Shown here one piece after another: positions 44,839-51,989 of a stretch of 62,380 nt of DNA; position 1 is the first letter of the stretch, and every line of letters starts with the position of its first letter. Origin of the DNA: Chryseobacterium sp. (GTDB lineage Bacteria > Bacteroidota > Bacteroidia > Flavobacteriales > Weeksellaceae); the NCBI GenBank assembly GCA_003248755.1, contig QFQW01000010.1:1-62380 (forward strand). The letters are read 5' to 3'. Position numbers and translations under genes: made by a program. The notes below the pieces were generated by a model, which saw only the letters and a list, made by a program, of their open reading frames with translations, was not told the origin of the DNA and searched no databases.

Positions 44839-45051
44839 ATGGAAAAGGAATTATCTTTTTACGAATTTACTCAGCTCCCAAAGGAAGAACAATACAACTT
44901 GGCATTCACCCTCGGCGAGTTCATCAATACGTCAGAGAAAGGCAATGTTAGATTTGCATTGTATAAACTTTTCAATTTCTATGTCGAAGCAGTTTATGAT
45001 TCCAAGGAAAACAAAATTATTACCCTAACTAGCTTTTTGAAGTCTGACTAA
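44839..45051 (+). CDS. Small acidic protein paired with the membrane peptide
   Basis: The 70-residue product (MEKELSFYEFTQLPKEEQYNLAFTL onwards) begins immediately after the stop of the small membrane protein with no gap. I do not recognise a domain; it has a helical pattern with acidic N-terminus (YEFTQLPKEEQYNLAFTLGEFI). The pair looks like a short two-gene operon and might be a toxin-antitoxin-like couple, which is a guess from gene layout only. Confidence 0.5.
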   Translation: MEKELSFYEFTQLPKEEQYNLAFTLGEFINTSEKGNVRFALYKLFNFYVEAVYDSKENKIITLTSFLKSD

Positions 45052-45138
45052 AGAAAATAAAAAATATTACACCTATCGATGCAATGCCTTACGTAGCTAT
45101 CACTTCTCTTAGAATAAATATTTTATTTCTTAGCTATT

Positions 45139-45453
45139 TCATGATTCTTTATAGGCTTTCTTGACTAATACTCCTTTTCGATCTTTTTTAAATTTTAGCA
45201 TCTTATTTTTGTCTTCAACTCTACTGAAAAATTCTGACAATGAAATCTCAAAATAATCGCAGATTGCAAATAATTTACTACAAGTAATATTATGGTCAGT
45301 AGAAGTATACCGCTCCAAAGCAAGATTTTTTCCATATTCAATAAAATATTCATTGTTAACATCTAACAATGCCTTGCCACTTTGTTTATAAAGGTCTTTA
45401 ATTACTTCTGAAATTGCATCAGTTAATTCTGGAATTTTAGTTTGCTTTCTCAT
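45139..45453 (-). CDS. Helix-turn-helix transcriptional regulator (XRE type)
   Basis: From the ATG at 45453 the product has 104 residues with an XRE-like core: FIEYGKNLALERYTSTDHNITCSKLFAICDYFEISLSEFFSRVED, in which the second half (TCSKLFAICDYFEISLSEFF) is the standard end of an XRE helix-turn-helix domain. It is transcribed away from the promoter and dyad at 45527-45556 and is therefore a good candidate to repress that promoter. Confidence 0.7.
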   Translation of the reverse strand: MRKQTKIPELTDAISEVIKDLYKQSGKALLDVNNEYFIEYGKNLALERYTSTDHNITCSKLFAICDYFEISLSEFFSRVEDKNKMLKFKKDRKGVLVKKAYKES

Positions 45454-45526
45454 ACTAACAAATGGAGTAATAAAAAACAACCTTAACAATTACACATATG
45501 TAAATTATTTTTATTATATTCGCATA

Positions 45527-45556
45527 TTGAAACATCAAAATATTGATGTATTTTTG
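45527..45556 (+). promoter_or_regulatory. Promoter with embedded operator before the structured segment
   Basis: TTGA at 45527-45530 and TATTTTTG at 45549-45556 match the flavobacterial promoter boxes with about 18 bases between them. Between them, ACATCAA and TTGATGT (45532-45538, 45543-45549) form a perfect 7-bp dyad, suited to repression by the divergent XRE regulator. Confidence 0.6.
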
Positions 45557-45589
45557 CGAAACTTTAAAAAAATATTAAAAGCATTCGCT

Positions 45590-45780
45590 TAGAATCTCGG
45601 ATAGAAAAACTGGCACTTTTTAGCAACGAGACGATAAGCAGATTGCTCACGACCGCGCGGCGTGGGCTCTCTTATCTGTTGCAAGGTATGCCAGTACCCC
45701 TATCCAGTAAGTAGAGTTCCACGCCGTTTTTATTCTAATGCTGTCCGCCTACTCCACTATTTCTAAGCTGCTTTTACTAT
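45590..45780 (+). ncRNA. Candidate structured RNA or oriT-like element
   Basis: Downstream of a good promoter lies a stretch that is richer in G and C than its surroundings and has no coding frame. Its centre (45623-45682) folds into a nested hairpin: GCAAC and GATAAG pair with CTTATC and GTTGC, and the inner GCTCACG pairs with CGTGGGC around CCGCGCGG. A second short dyad, GGTA/TACC, follows near 45685. This could be a regulatory RNA, a leader or a mobile-element transfer origin. No known family was recognised. Confidence 0.5.
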
Positions 45781-45944
45781 AAAGATTAGGCAGGTTACAA
45801 TGGCAGCGCATCCATTGGGGCATTTTAGCTCACACCAATTTTCATTCATATTAAATTTCGACCTGTAGAGGCAGGGAGTTTTCTGCACTGGTAAGGCTTC
45901 CTCCAATACGGTCTTTAAAATCAAAAACTACTAAAAGACAGCTA

Positions 45945-46211
45945 TTGAAAAACAAAAAAATAGATTTTGAGTCACGGTTCTGGTCTGGCAGTAAAACGAA
46001 TTCAAGGATAAAACTTATTGAAAAATTCTTTCAATTCAACGACCTTGTTACTGCCAAAGAACTATTGAACCAAATTATGATTTATTCGGGCAAAAAGAAG
46101 TCTGTAATACCGGAAGATTCTTCGGCGATATTTCATTTTCATCAAGCTTTACGGTCTTTAGTTCGTGCTTGCTTTCTCCTATTGCAGAAAGAAAAAAGAT
46201 GGAATATTTAG
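45945..46211 (+). CDS. Conserved-looking mobile-element protein, unknown function
   Basis: The frame gives FESRFWSGSKTNSRIKLIEKFFQFNDLVTAKELLNQIMIYSG and SAIFHFHQALRSLVRACFLL, with the helical regularity of a real protein. I believe similar short proteins occur on Bacteroidota conjugative elements but cannot name the family. No ATG precedes it; the TTG at 45945 or a codon upstream would be the start. It overlaps the end of the minus-strand membrane ORF, and I think this plus-strand frame is the genuine one in the shared bases. It is probably a remnant of a mobile element next to the CBASS operon. Confidence 0.5.
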   Translation: MKNKKIDFESRFWSGSKTNSRIKLIEKFFQFNDLVTAKELLNQIMIYSGKKKSVIPEDSSAIFHFHQALRSLVRACFLLLQKEKRWNI

Positions 46212-46299
46212 ATTCTGTCCAGTTTCCTTTTTCGATGTATCCTCCAACGATTAGAATAACAGACAGAATTATTTGTAGAAAGATAGGTCCTTTTTTCAT
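46212..46299 (-). pseudogene. Truncated small membrane protein at the end of the CBASS operon
   Basis: An ORF starts inside the TRIP13 stop codon (ATGA overlap) and encodes MKKGPIFLQIILSVILIVGG followed by YIEKGNW, a single hydrophobic helix after a charged start. Translational coupling shows it belongs to the operon. The open frame continues to 46075 but there it lies antisense to a better coding frame, so I place the end of genuine sequence near 46212. It may be the remains of a membrane-type CBASS effector; that is an inference. Confidence 0.45.
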
Positions 46300-47180
46300 A
46301 CAATTTTAGGGCTTGGATTAAGTTTTTTAATTGTCTCGGCGACAGTTTCAAAATCTAAAGCTTTATCCGGGAAACATTTTGCAACAGCTTCTGGCAATAT
46401 TCTTAATCTTATATCTGAAAAAGAAAAAGAAAGTCCATTGTTCGATTCCTCTCCTGACAGGTTAGCCAATTCCTCTAACTGCTTATCTGTAATTTCAACA
46501 CCAGCGAGAGAGGTTTTAAAAAGAAGCACTCTTTCCTCAAAGGTGGGACGCTCAAATTCTAAAATAATTGCCGCCCTTCTCACAATAGCTTCATCAAGAA
46601 AATGCAATCTGTTTGTCGACATAAACAATATTGCTCGCCCATTTAGTTCACGAATTTCATCAATTTTTTGAATTAATGTATTTACAGCTGCTTTTTCTTC
46701 CTGATGCATCTGCATGGTAGATCTTGTCGAAGCAATTGCATCAGCTTCGTCAATTAGTAAAAATGCTATTCGTTTCTTACCTGCTTGAGTTTTTAGTTCA
46801 GCAAATGCATCATTTACTAAATTCCCCATTTGACCATGAAGACCTTCTCCTCTAACTCTTGTACTCAGTTTTAGAAAAAAACCTTCCTTTTTTAATTCCC
46901 TAAGCATTCTGTCCGCAATGGCCTCGGCAGAAACAGTTTTGCCTGTTCCTGCGTCACCTGCCAATATAATTAATGGATATTTTTCTTTCAGTTGTGAAAT
47001 TACTGGAAGTTCTGTTTTATGAAATTTTTTGCTCCACTCAACAAGACCTTCTTGATCCAGCAAGAGCTTTAAGTTCGAAAGTATCCTATTATATTTGTTT
47101 TCAAAACCAATTAAGTGTTTAGCTCTTTCGGCAATTTCTCTACTAGGAAGTTCTGTTATATTATCAAAAATTGTACTCAT
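46296..47180 (-). CDS. cap6: TRIP13/Pch2-like AAA+ ATPase of type III CBASS (Cap6)
   Basis: The 294-residue AAA+ protein has Walker A LAGDAGTGKTVSAEAIADRM, Walker B AFLLIDEADAIASTRS and a sensor region AILFMSTNRLHFLDEAIVRRAA with the arginine finger. This matches the bacterial TRIP13 homologues that remodel HORMA proteins and so switch off CD-NTase activation. It begins two bases after the HORMA gene and ends overlapping the small membrane ORF. Length and order agree with type III CBASS. Confidence 0.88.
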   Translation of the reverse strand: MSTIFDNITELPSREIAERAKHLIGFENKYNRILSNLKLLLDQEGLVEWSKKFHKTELPVISQLKEKYPLIILAGDAGTGKTVSAEAIADRMLRELKKEGFFLKLSTRVRGEGLHGQMGNLVNDAFAELKTQAGKKRIAFLLIDEADAIASTRSTMQMHQEEKAAVNTLIQKIDEIRELNGRAILFMSTNRLHFLDEAIVRRAAIILEFERPTFEERVLLFKTSLAGVEITDKQLEELANLSGEESNNGLSFSFSDIRLRILPEAVAKCFPDKALDFETVAETIKKLNPSPKIV

Positions 47181-47182
47181 AT

Positions 47183-47692
47183 TTATTTAAAATTCTTTTT
47201 TTGTAATTCATATCCATTACTTGCATACAACTGTGCATCTGACTGTTGCAGATGCGGAAAATTAGTATTAATATCTGTACTACCCCAACTGAGTTTTAAT
47301 TCCTTTTGAAAATTTGTTTTCTCTTCAGAAGTTAGGTTCCTCCATTTCTGAGTATGAGATAATATAATTGATAGTGAAGTGTTATCAGTATCTGGCCAAT
47401 CATTATTTTTCCCAGCGCGTTCGCTGTCGGTTGCATCACCTAAATCATTTACAATAAATTTAGCTGCTTTCACTGGCAAACCCGTATTGGTATTGATCAA
47501 GGTTATGCTTACTGATTGTAAATAATATTTTTCTGCATATTTGAGCACATCATGGAAAACCTTATCTACGTATTCCATTGTCCACTTATTAGTGCGTCTG
47601 GCAATTGTTCTGATATCTGCCTCACAGCTTTCAAATGTTTTTCTTATATCAAGGACCGTATAAGTATTTGTTTTTGTATTTGTTCCGTACAT
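47183..47692 (-). CDS. cap7: Bacterial HORMA-domain protein of type III CBASS (Cap7)
   Basis: The 169-residue product begins TYTVLDIRKTFESCEADIRTIARRTNKWTMEYVDKVFHDVL and has the strand-rich centre SVSITLINTNTGLPVKAAKFIVND, a pattern I associate with bacterial HORMA proteins. The call rests mainly on its position between a CD-NTase gene and a TRIP13 ATPase gene, spaced eight and two bases away. In this system the HORMA protein senses an infection peptide and then activates the nucleotidyltransferase. Confidence 0.78.
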   Translation of the reverse strand: MYGTNTKTNTYTVLDIRKTFESCEADIRTIARRTNKWTMEYVDKVFHDVLKYAEKYYLQSVSITLINTNTGLPVKAAKFIVNDLGDATDSERAGKNNDWPDTDNTSLSIILSHTQKWRNLTSEEKTNFQKELKLSWGSTDINTNFPHLQQSDAQLYASNGYELQKKNFK

Positions 47693-47700
47693 AGTTTAAT

Positions 47701-48687
47701 TTATTTAATGTTAAAGGTTGGACCGAAAACACTTTTCCATTCTTGTATAGTATCTCCTTCATTATTTCTTGCTTGAGCAAAGTTCAAAGTATCAAATGCC
47801 TCTTCAGCCTCTTCAATAATTTCGGCCCATCTTGGTTTGGTCATTCTCTTTGCAACATTATTTTCTTTATTAGTATTGTCAGCAACATAGATTGCTGAAT
47901 CGTACTGTGTCGGAACACTACGAATGGAATCTTGAAAAATAATTTCTGGAAATTCAGTAGAACTTACAAATTCAAAAAAACGAATGATTCCTTCTTCGAT
48001 ATTTGTTTGGATTCCTTTATTTATGTCAAGATAGGCAACAATCAATTCAATCGTAAAAGAAGATAATCCTGGTTCATTATCAGAAGGTTTTAATTCTTTG
48101 TAATTTCTCCACCATTTTATAGCTCTTACAATTGAAGTGTAAGCAGAATTTTCTTGTCTTCTGTTAAGTGAAAAACTTAACTGCTTGGAAATACTGGTAA
48201 TATACTTTTTACCATTTCCATGTCTGCTGGGTTGCCATACATAATCCTTTGGTGTGCTTAATGGGACTACAGGAACAATATCAACGCTTAGTCCGGAACC
48301 TGAAAAATAAATGGTTACCGACTTTGTGTTTCCAGCAGCATCCACATCTTTAGAAATGTCTTTTTGTGGATAAATTTCTTCCAAATATTCTACAATAAAA
48401 TCAAAAAGCTTCCCAATGTCATTATGAATATCTTCATCACCAGTAACAAAAAGTACAAGATCAATATCTATGGGATGGTCTCCCGTAGGTTTCAAAATCG
48501 TATGTTTTTTCCACGAACCAGCGAGAAGATATTTCTCAACCTTTAATCCATGTCTGTCATCTTCAGCAATTTTTTTGTCTAATTTTTCTTTCAGGTTGTT
48601 TACCTGATCTCTATACTTGCCCATGTTTTCAGGCTGCAGTTTGATTTTACTAATAAAAAACTGTAAATCTTTGTCTGATAATTTCAT
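47701..48687 (-). CDS. CD-NTase (cGAS/DncV-like nucleotidyltransferase) of CBASS
   Basis: The 328-residue enzyme has the polymerase-beta-like core: LLAGSWKKHTILKPTGDHPIDIDLVLFV contains the GS motif and the first two metal-binding aspartates (D-I-D), and LSVDIVPVVPL supplies the third. The helical C-terminal half includes SAYTSIVRAIKWWRNYKEL and GLSSFTIELIVAYLD, as in CBASS cyclases. When activated it makes a cyclic oligonucleotide messenger that switches on a cell-killing effector. It is first in the operon, followed eight bases later by HORMA and then TRIP13. The messenger type cannot be read from the sequence. Confidence 0.9.
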   Translation of the reverse strand: MKLSDKDLQFFISKIKLQPENMGKYRDQVNNLKEKLDKKIAEDDRHGLKVEKYLLAGSWKKHTILKPTGDHPIDIDLVLFVTGDEDIHNDIGKLFDFIVEYLEEIYPQKDISKDVDAAGNTKSVTIYFSGSGLSVDIVPVVPLSTPKDYVWQPSRHGNGKKYITSISKQLSFSLNRRQENSAYTSIVRAIKWWRNYKELKPSDNEPGLSSFTIELIVAYLDINKGIQTNIEEGIIRFFEFVSSTEFPEIIFQDSIRSVPTQYDSAIYVADNTNKENNVAKRMTKPRWAEIIEEAEEAFDTLNFAQARNNEGDTIQEWKSVFGPTFNIK

Positions 48688-48902
48688 TTTTTTTGTTTAT
48701 TAAATTTATTACATCAAACTTTTCTCCTACAATAGCAGTAATGACAAACTGTCATAAAAGTCTGATTTTAATATAAATAGAGCCAAATGTAATTTTATTT
48801 TTCAAAAATATATTACGGAAATCCGTAAGCATATTATAATCTTTTAAAGAACCTCAAAAAACTACTAGCTCTTTCTCATTTATATAATGATATTAAAAAT
48901 TG

Positions 48903-48942
48903 GTAAACTCCAAGTATCATTTTTAGGATACCTGGAGTTTAA
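48903..48942 (-). terminator. Hairpin between the CBASS region and the 58-residue protein
   Basis: TAAACTCCA (48903-48911) pairs with TGGAGTTTA across a longer, partly matched stem (GTATC / GATAC). It lies seven bases past the stop codon of the 58-residue gene on the minus strand. Confidence 0.65.
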
Positions 48943-48948
48943 ATGGAG

Positions 48949-49125
48949 TTACTTTTCCTTGGTAACTCCTTTGAAGGGAGTGTTACTAGAAGTTTTTACA
49001 TCCATAAATCTACCTGTAGCAGTATCGCGTTTCACCCAAGAATCTGTTTGTGGATTGTAGGTTTGTGAACGCCCTTTAACTGCTCCATTTCTGTGACCGT
49101 CTCCAGTCGGTTTGTTAGTTGCCAT
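48949..49125 (-). CDS. Conserved 58-residue basic protein
   Basis: Reading leftwards from the ATG at 49125 gives MATNKPTGDGHRNGAVKGRS, then QTYNPQTDSWVKRDTATGRF and MDVKTSSNTPFKGVTKEK, with a stop at 48949. The order GxVxGRSQTYNPxTxxWxKRDxxTGRFMDVK...PFKGVxKEK is one I recognise from short proteins widely spread in mobile and defence islands; the function is unknown. The composition is strongly basic and the peptide is too short for a standard ORF cut-off. It is followed by a hairpin and lies divergent from the sigma-like gene. Confidence 0.8.
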   Translation of the reverse strand: MATNKPTGDGHRNGAVKGRSQTYNPQTDSWVKRDTATGRFMDVKTSSNTPFKGVTKEK

Positions 49126-49192
49126 AATTAGTAAGCATTTTTTCCTTTAACATTCTAGGCCATAAAGGAATTGACCATTGAACAAACTTCAA

Positions 49193-49271
49193 TCATATAC
49201 TAATTCCATTAGAAAGATTTTTTTAACTTTGAAGTATATGAGCCTATCCACTCATATACTAATTCCATTAG
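49193..49271 (+). repeat. Duplicated 20-bp dyad sites before the sigma-like gene
   Basis: TCATATACTAATTCCATTAG occurs perfectly at 49193-49212 and 49252-49271. Each copy contains the inverted repeat CTAAT-TCC-ATTAG. Between them, AGTATATGA (49233-49241) is the reverse complement of the first nine bases. The second copy ends 20 bases before the start codon at 49292. Confidence 0.85.
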
Positions 49272-49291
49272 TAATGCATTTTGGTATATAG

Positions 49292-49987
49292 ATGAATGTA
49301 GAACAAAAAAAAACCGATGAAATAGTTTTTGAGACATTACCCAGTGATGAGCTTATAGATTATATTTCTTTTAAAGAAGAATATCCTGAAGAAGCTGCTG
49401 CAGCGTTTACCGAGTTTTGTAGTAGGTTTGAAAGAGATATTTTGCAAAAAGCAGAAATATATTGTAATAAATTTAATTACAGTGAGGTTGTTGCACTTGA
49501 AATAGCAACTTGTGCTTTTGCCCGCGTTTGGAAATATCACTCTTTTAATAAAAGTAAAGCCAAGTATCCGGATGATATTGATCGGTCGATTTTGTTATGG
49601 CTTTATCCAATAGTATATACTCAATTGGTAAAATATGGAGATTTAAATACCTGTGCGGAACCTGATGAAGACGATTTATCAATTGTAGAGAATATTGATG
49701 ATCTAATTTCGTTAACAGTAGGAGACGATGATATACAAAAGAAAAGAGAGCTGAAAATTAGATTAGAAATCATTGAGAGAGCTATGCTTGGTCTATCTGA
49801 AAAACATAAGATTGTGTATCTTACATATAAAGCTTACGAAAATACCGGAAAAAAAAATATACCAAGGTCAGTGGGTAAAAAATTGAGAGACAGATTGAAT
49901 TTAGTTCAAAATTCAATTCAGGTTTATAAAAAAGAAGCTAATGATCACATTAATAACTATCTAAAAGCTTTCAATGGGAATAGATAA
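49292..49987 (+). CDS. Sigma-70-like factor (ECF type), atypical
   Basis: The 231-residue protein resembles a divergent ECF sigma factor: FCSRFERDILQKAEIYCNKFNYSEVVALEIATCAFARVWKYHSFN matches region 2, and LEIIERAMLGLSEKHKIVYLTYKAYENTGKKNIPRSVGKKLRDRL matches region 4 with a basic recognition helix. It is preceded by duplicated dyad sites and overlaps the next gene by 14 bases. Three co-directional genes (this, a 114-residue protein and an ImmA/IrrE peptidase) form one operon. The sigma role is plausible but motif-based. Confidence 0.65.
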   Translation: MNVEQKKTDEIVFETLPSDELIDYISFKEEYPEEAAAAFTEFCSRFERDILQKAEIYCNKFNYSEVVALEIATCAFARVWKYHSFNKSKAKYPDDIDRSILLWLYPIVYTQLVKYGDLNTCAEPDEDDLSIVENIDDLISLTVGDDDIQKKRELKIRLEIIERAMLGLSEKHKIVYLTYKAYENTGKKNIPRSVGKKLRDRLNLVQNSIQVYKKEANDHINNYLKAFNGNR

Positions 49988-50318
49988 AAAATATATAGGA
50001 AAGGTTACAGAGACTAACCTTGATGATTGGTTACATTCAACAGGTTTTTTATTTCCTCAGAATAAAACTCAGATAGAGAGGTTTAATAAACTTTATGAAG
50101 ATTATGATTTTAAGTTGAAAAACACAGGTATTAATGTCAAATCAATTATTGATGGTTCTTTTTGCGTTGAAAAAGAATCAAAAATTATATCAATTGACAC
50201 AAACTTAAGTCATGAAATAGAAAGTTTGAAAATGGTCGCCAGAAAAGGGCAAAGCAATATTTCTCAAAGCGTCTTTGACAAAATGAAACAGAATCAGAAA
50301 AAGAAGAAAGGTGATTGA
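49974..50318 (+). CDS. Unknown middle protein of the sigma/ImmA operon
   Basis: The 114-residue product has no domain I recognise. The N-terminus is MGIDKKYIGKVTETNLDDWLHSTGFLFP, the centre is mixed and the C-terminal tail is very lysine-rich (MKQNQKKKKGD). It overlaps the sigma-like gene by 14 bases and the ImmA-type gene by eight, so the three are translated together. A position between a sigma factor and a protease suggests an anti-sigma factor or inhibitor that the protease removes; this is a hypothesis. Confidence 0.6.
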   Translation: MGIDKKYIGKVTETNLDDWLHSTGFLFPQNKTQIERFNKLYEDYDFKLKNTGINVKSIIDGSFCVEKESKIISIDTNLSHEIESLKMVARKGQSNISQSVFDKMKQNQKKKKGD

Positions 50319-51111
50319 TAGCAGTTCCTTATCAAAAATTAAAAAGCTTGCTGGATCCATTAGTGGAAATTTCAATACTGAAAAAATAATTCCATTACAT
50401 CTTATTGCAGAATCTGAGGACATTGAGGTATTTTATGATCATTATGACAAAGGGACTTTTGATGGAATGACTGTTTATGATGATAATGAATTTTATATTC
50501 ATATTAATATAGATAATCATAATAGGTTTAATTCTCCGCGTTCTAGATTTACACTAGCCCACGAACTTGGGCACTATTTTATAGACACACATCGCGTTGG
50601 ACTCAAACTGGGAATTTTAGAACCTCATCCCTCGAAAATTGACAGGGTTCAATTCGATAAAATTGAAAGAGAAGCAGATTATTTTGCGGCTTGTCTCTTA
50701 ATGCCAGAAGAATCTTTTCAACGAAATTTATGGAAGAGAAAAAAATTTAGTTTTAAAGTGATTGATGAGTTAAGCAAGGAATATAATGTGAGTAAAACTT
50801 CATGTGCACTCAGATTTGCAGAAATAGGAAATCATCCTATCAAAATAGTTTATGCTGAGAATGGATTTGTGAAATGGCAAAAAAACAGTCAGGGCTTCCC
50901 TTTCTGGAACTTACTTAATGATAAAAAAGTTCCTGAAGGTTTAGCTATGGCTGATTATTTTAAAAATGTAAAAACTTCAATTGAAAATCCAGAAGAAATT
51001 TTTGCTATTGATTGCTTTGAAAATGTAAAATCCGAAGACTCCAGAAGAATTTTCTATGAACATTGTATAGTGTATGAAAATTGTGCACTAAGTATTATTT
51101 GGGAAGATTAA
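50311..51111 (+). CDS. ImmA/IrrE family zinc metallopeptidase
   Basis: The 266-residue protein has the signature RFTLAHELGHYFIDTHRVG, with the HExxH zinc site, near residue 90, and a downstream helix READYFAACLLMPEESFQ supplying the third zinc ligand. That is the ImmA/IrrE fold, in which members cut repressors or anti-sigma factors after a stress signal. A GTG at 50311 is the likely start. It overlaps the preceding gene by eight bases and is last in the triad; its substrate is likely the neighbouring protein, by analogy. Confidence 0.88.
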   Translation: MIDSSSLSKIKKLAGSISGNFNTEKIIPLHLIAESEDIEVFYDHYDKGTFDGMTVYDDNEFYIHINIDNHNRFNSPRSRFTLAHELGHYFIDTHRVGLKLGILEPHPSKIDRVQFDKIEREADYFAACLLMPEESFQRNLWKRKKFSFKVIDELSKEYNVSKTSCALRFAEIGNHPIKIVYAENGFVKWQKNSQGFPFWNLLNDKKVPEGLAMADYFKNVKTSIENPEEIFAIDCFENVKSEDSRRIFYEHCIVYENCALSIIWED

Positions 51112-51465
51112 ATATTCCTTAAATTGAAAAATCTAATCTAAATATGCTTTATACATTATGGTAAATATTCAAAATTTTAATCTAAAGTAAATTGAGTGAC
51201 CTATATATTTGGAAGTAAAATATTATATTTTAATAAAAATCAACTCAATCATTTTTATAGAATTAAACTGGATAGAGTATAATAATATTTGGCGACTACA
51301 TCCAAGTATATAACAACCTTATTTCAATTATCTAACGATGCTGTGTAAAAACTTCCCTTTCCCTTTTGATTTTAATGGTTTTATATATGATTAGAAAAAT
51401 AAAAAGGAAAATAGGTATTTTGATATCTTAACAAGAGAAAAAATAATTAAAATATCTGATTTACT
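51112..51465. other. Intergenic stretch with nothing recognised
   Basis: About 350 very A/T-rich bases between the ImmA gene and a small plus-strand protein. I see no ORF, repeat or dyad of note. Confidence 0.4.
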
Positions 51466-51687
51466 ATGAGCGAAATGTCCGATTTTAAAAAGAATTATTT
51501 TAAGCATCTTGAAGAAGAAGTCACAGCAATATTAAAGGAAAATCAAAATATTGTATCTGTATTTATCAACTTTGCACAATCAAAGAATATTAATTTGATT
51601 GAACAGGAATTGAAATATGCTCAAATGTCAGGAATAACAGTTAACTCAAAAGATTTATTTTTAAAACTTAACGAGGATATTCTGTAG
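51466..51687 (+). CDS. Small hypothetical protein
   Basis: The 73-residue product (MSEMSDFKKNYFKHLEEEVT onwards) is mostly helical and acidic, with no recognised domain. A second ATG in frame (MSDFKKNYF) is possible as start. It lies alone after the ImmA triad and is followed by a hairpin with a T run at 51801-51840, so it may be a real gene with its own transcript. Function unknown. Confidence 0.45.
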   Translation: MSEMSDFKKNYFKHLEEEVTAILKENQNIVSVFINFAQSKNINLIEQELKYAQMSGITVNSKDLFLKLNEDIL

Positions 51688-51800
51688 TGTATAAAACGAG
51701 AAATGGATATTTTACCTCTCTTAGTAGTACAACACTCCAAATCAATAGTTGATAATCGTGAATTCATTACAGATTACTATAAAATTATCAAGATATGCAA

Positions 51801-51840
51801 TCCTTAAAATCAGATTTCATCTCCTTTTAAGGACTTTTTG
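51801..51840 (+). terminator. Terminator-like hairpin after the small protein
   Basis: TCCTTAAAA (51801-51809) pairs with TTTTAAGGA (51825-51833), followed by CTTTTTG. It could stop transcription from the left. Confidence 0.6.
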
Positions 51841-51885
51841 TTTTAAAGGCAGATAGGTTGCTTCTTTTCGTAAAATATAGTTAAT

Positions 51886-51923
51886 AAACAAATACAGATA
51901 TGAATACATATCTGTATTTGTTT
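51886..51923. repeat. Perfect 17-bp inverted repeat upstream of the copper operon end
   Basis: AAACAAATACAGATATG and its exact complement CATATCTGTATTTGTTT flank the four bases AATA. It lies about 70 bases beyond the end of the multicopper oxidase gene on the minus strand. It could be a terminator for either direction, but has no T run. Confidence 0.6.
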
Positions 51924-51989
51924 GAAAAGAATCAAGATGAATCGTGTATACTTCTTTAAACCTCTGATAGGGTTGTTGAATTTATAATT

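Noticed and set aside
46075..46211. C-terminal part of the minus-strand ORF following TRIP13
   Set aside because: The opposite strand shows a more regular protein (HFHQALRSLVRACFLL), so I treat this part of the membrane ORF as chance open frame.
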